This document shows, one piece after another, positions 5,679 to 7,214 of a stretch of DNA of 7,214 nucleotides (position 1 is its first letter; each line of letters opens with the position of its first letter). The notes under the pieces are model-generated. The model was not told the DNA's origin. It saw nothing but the letters and a program-made list of their open reading frames with translations, and made no database searches. This DNA comes from Dehalococcoidales bacterium. Its GTDB lineage: Bacteria; Chloroflexota; Dehalococcoidia; Dehalococcoidales; Fen-1064. The DNA is taken from assembly GCA_030667735.1 (NCBI GenBank), contig DAOUVG010000073.1:1-7214 (forward strand), given 5' to 3'. Both the position numbers and the translations under genes were made by a program.

Positions 5679-5734
5679 AAGATACACCGCGGAAGGTTAA
5701 AGGCACGTCAAGAGGAGGTTACAAAAAGGTTACA
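5679..5734 (-). promoter_or_regulatory. 11-bp-phased direct repeats and -10 box: response-regulator site candidate
   Basis: Read on the minus strand, TGTAACC occurs at 5728-5734 and again at 5717-5723, exactly 11 bp on. TTTAACC at 5695-5701 lies another 22 bp on. The slot between (CTTGACG, 5706-5712) matches only 3 of 7. Direct heptamers at 11-bp spacing are the standard target of PhoB/OmpR-family dimers. The last heptamer ends 10 bp before TATCTT (5679-5684), a possible -10, which is the layout of activated promoters of this class. The site lies between the regulator gene and small gene A and would give a leader of about 60 bases. Repeats are seen; binding is inferred. Confidence 0.55.
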
Positions 5735-5805
5735 GTTTGCCAGCGGAACGTGGCGTGAAGCAACTGCCTGTGGTACGCGAAGATAACACTGGGGGGACTC
5801 AAAGG

Positions 5806-6486
5806 CTATTCCGGTCTTGCCATGAAGTAGCCGATACCGGTCCTGGTGAGGATGAGCCTGGGATTGCTTGGGTTTTCCTCGACCTTCTCCCGCAGGCGCC
5901 GGATGTGTACTTTGAGGCTGTCCGCCGCCCCGGGGTAGTCGTCACCCCAGACTGCCCCAGCGAGGCTCGCATGGGTAACGGCGCGCCCTCCGTTCCTCAT
6001 CAGGTGAGCCATTATCTGGCTTTCGGTAACGGTGAGGGCAATCTCCTTGCCACTGTAGCTCAACTGCCCTGTGGTGGGGTCCAGGCGTAGCGGTCCAAAA
6101 ACAACCAATTCCTCCTCAGCACCGACCTGCCGTCGAATCAGGGCCTTAACTCGTGCCAGGAACTCGAGTTGCCGGAAGGGTTTGGTTATATAGTCATCAG
6201 CCCCCCATTCCAGCCCCTTGACGATATCAGCCTCATCAGACCGTACCGTCAGGATGATGGTGGGCACCTGGGAAAAAAGGCGGATTTGCCGAAGTACATC
6301 GAAGCCGTTTACATCGGGTAAACCCAGGTCAAGTATGACGATGTCCGGTGACTCACTCTCAACCAGCTCAACTCCCTTCTGACCGAGACGGGTAGGAATC
6401 AGCGTCGCTTCCGGCCAGCGTATCTGGAAGGCAAGCGAAATGGCATCTATGATTTCCCGGTCATCCTCAATAAGAAGCACTTTCAT
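5806..6486 (-). CDS. OmpR/PhoB-family response regulator
   Basis: A 226-residue cytoplasmic transcription regulator. The receiver domain (1-118) has the acidic pair D8-D9, the phosphorylation site D53 in ILDLGLPD, the switch Thr80 and Lys102 in TKPF, all in place. The C-terminal winged-helix DNA-binding domain (126-224) shows LTVTESQIMAHL, the recognition-helix region DSLKVHIRRLREKV (189-202) and the closing wing TRTGIGYFM. The start is supported by GGAGGGGG 6 bp before the ATG. The gene overlaps the kinase gene by 20 bp, so the two are coupled and the kinase upstream is its partner. The specific signal cannot be named. The phased repeats just past its stop suggest that it controls the following small genes. 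Confidence 0.95.
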   Translation of the reverse strand: MKVLLIEDDREIIDAISLAFQIRWPEATLIPTRLGQKGVELVESESPDIVILDLGLPDVNGFDVLRQIRLFSQVPTIILTVRSDEADIVKGLEWGADDYITKPFRQLEFLARVKALIRRQVGAEEELVVFGPLRLDPTTGQLSYSGKEIALTVTESQIMAHLMRNGGRAVTHASLAGAVWGDDYPGAADSLKVHIRRLREKVEENPSNPRLILTRTGIGYFMARPE

Positions 6487-7214
6487 TTATTGCCCCCTCC
6501 TCGGTACTCACCTGCTGCTGGATGGATGTAGCCAGGGGTATCGAGAAGCCAAAGATTGAGCCTTTACCCATGCGGCTATGCAGCCATATCTCGCCATCAT
6601 GCAGTTCCACCAGGTATTTGCATAGCGCCAGACCCAACCCCAGGCCACTCAGGTGCTCCCGGTCACCCAGATGCCGGTTATAGGGCTGAAAGAGCCGCTT
6701 CTGGTCTTCCTCGGGAATACCCGGCCCGCTGTCCTGGACCTCTACTACCAGAGAGCCATCCCTCACCTTTGCCCTCAGCGTAATCTTACCACCGTCGGGT
6801 GTGAATTTGGATGCGTTAATCAGCAGGTTCTGTATCACCTGCCGCAGGCGGTCAGTGTCAGCCCACACCGGTGGTAGAGAGTCAGGCAACGTTACCTTCA
6901 AGGAATGCCCGGCAGCCGAGGTAACTACCTTCATGTCTTTACCTACTCGACGGAGCAGAGGCAACACGTCTACCGCCTTCCGGTTCACCTTCAGGATACC
7001 GATTTCTACCCGAGCCAGGTCAAGGAGTTCGTCTATCCGGTTGCTCAGGTTGGTAGCTCCACGGTGGAGGTTCTCGGCGATGCTCATCCAGGGTTCCTCA
7101 TGGAGTTCACTGTAGAGGAGTTCACTGGAAGACAGTACCGGTGTCAGCGGGGTCTTGAGCTCGTGGACCAGCGCTCGAGTGAACTCTATCCTTCGTTGCG
7201 CCTCCTCCTCAAGC
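6467..7214 (-). CDS. Sensor histidine kinase, 5' end cut by the window edge
   Basis: The visible 248 residues are the C-terminal part of a HisKA/HATPase kinase. The frame is open to the window end, so the true start lies outside; an internal ATG at 7085-7087 falls inside the dimerisation domain and is not the start. The H-box RALVHELKTPLTP holds the phospho-acceptor His17, followed by helix 2 with RIDELLDLARVE (59-70). The ATP-binding domain has the N-box with N129 and N133 in QVIQNLLINASKF, the G1 box DSGPGIP (161-167), the F-box LFQPY, the G2 box GLGLGLAL (189-196) and the G3 region GKGSIFGF. All motifs look functional. A predicted sensor region and membrane helices, if any, are beyond the window. 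It partners with the regulator that overlaps its end. Confidence 0.95.
   Translation of the reverse strand, partial: LEEEAQRRIEFTRALVHELKTPLTPVLSSSELLYSELHEEPWMSIAENLHRGATNLSNRIDELLDLARVEIGILKVNRKAVDVLPLLRRVGKDMKVVTSAAGHSLKVTLPDSLPPVWADTDRLRQVIQNLLINASKFTPDGGKITLRAKVRDGSLVVEVQDSGPGIPEEDQKRLFQPYNRHLGDREHLSGLGLGLALCKYLVELHDGEIWLHSRMGKGSIFGFSIPLATSIQQQVSTEEGAINESASY

Noticed and set aside
5737..6090. Plus-strand open frame opposite the response regulator
   Set aside because: It overlaps the conserved DNA-binding domain coding on the other strand and shows no motif of its own.

Overview
The window is bacterial chromosomal DNA of moderately high GC content. Genes are close-packed, Shine-Dalgarno sites are strong, and there is no phage, plasmid or transposase gene. 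My best guess is Chloroflexota of the Dehalococcoidia type. That rests on the chorismate synthase sequence style, the aroC-pheA-tyrA order and the intergenic repeat carrying the CATTGCGAG motif. It is an impression from memory, not a database result.

Left part (1-3012, + strand): the end of an aromatic amino acid operon. A chorismate synthase gene cut at its 5' end (aroC) overlaps by 4 bp a fused chorismate mutase/prephenate dehydratase (pheA). After 44 bp comes an NAD(P)-dependent prephenate dehydrogenase (tyrA). Together they take EPSP to chorismate, then prephenate, then phenylpyruvate or 4-hydroxyphenylpyruvate. The single mutase domain on PheA must supply prephenate to both branches unless another mutase exists elsewhere.

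Middle (3026-4272): a short-chain dehydrogenase/reductase gene converges on tyrA. It has its own recognisable promoter, with a perfect palindrome over the expected transcription start. Behind it lies a roughly 115-bp palindromic, non-coding MITE/REP-like element with perfect 11-bp terminal inverted repeats. A fragment of the same element sits about 200 bp away.

Right part (4273-7214, all - strand, read from right to left): a sensor histidine kinase (5' end outside the window) overlaps an OmpR/PhoB-family response regulator. Then come about 190 bp of regulatory DNA, two very small genes of 41 and 33 codons, a perfect 14-bp-stem hairpin, and a coiled-coil protein with a DUF2807 (GIN) beta-repeat domain. 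The two small genes are clear paralogues. They align without gaps from residue 1 to 32, share a GxxxGxxxG glycine-zipper hydrophobic segment, and differ mostly at synonymous positions in their conserved codons. Upstream of them, heptamers of the type TGTAACC recur at 11-bp and 22-bp spacing, the arrangement that PhoB/OmpR-type dimers bind. They end 10 bp before a possible -10 box.

The most interesting reading of the window is a self-contained two-component system that controls a pair of glycine-zipper membrane microproteins and a GIN-domain partner. It would plausibly be an envelope-stress or membrane-associated module. The function is inference. The gene structure, paralogy and phased repeats are read directly from the sequence.
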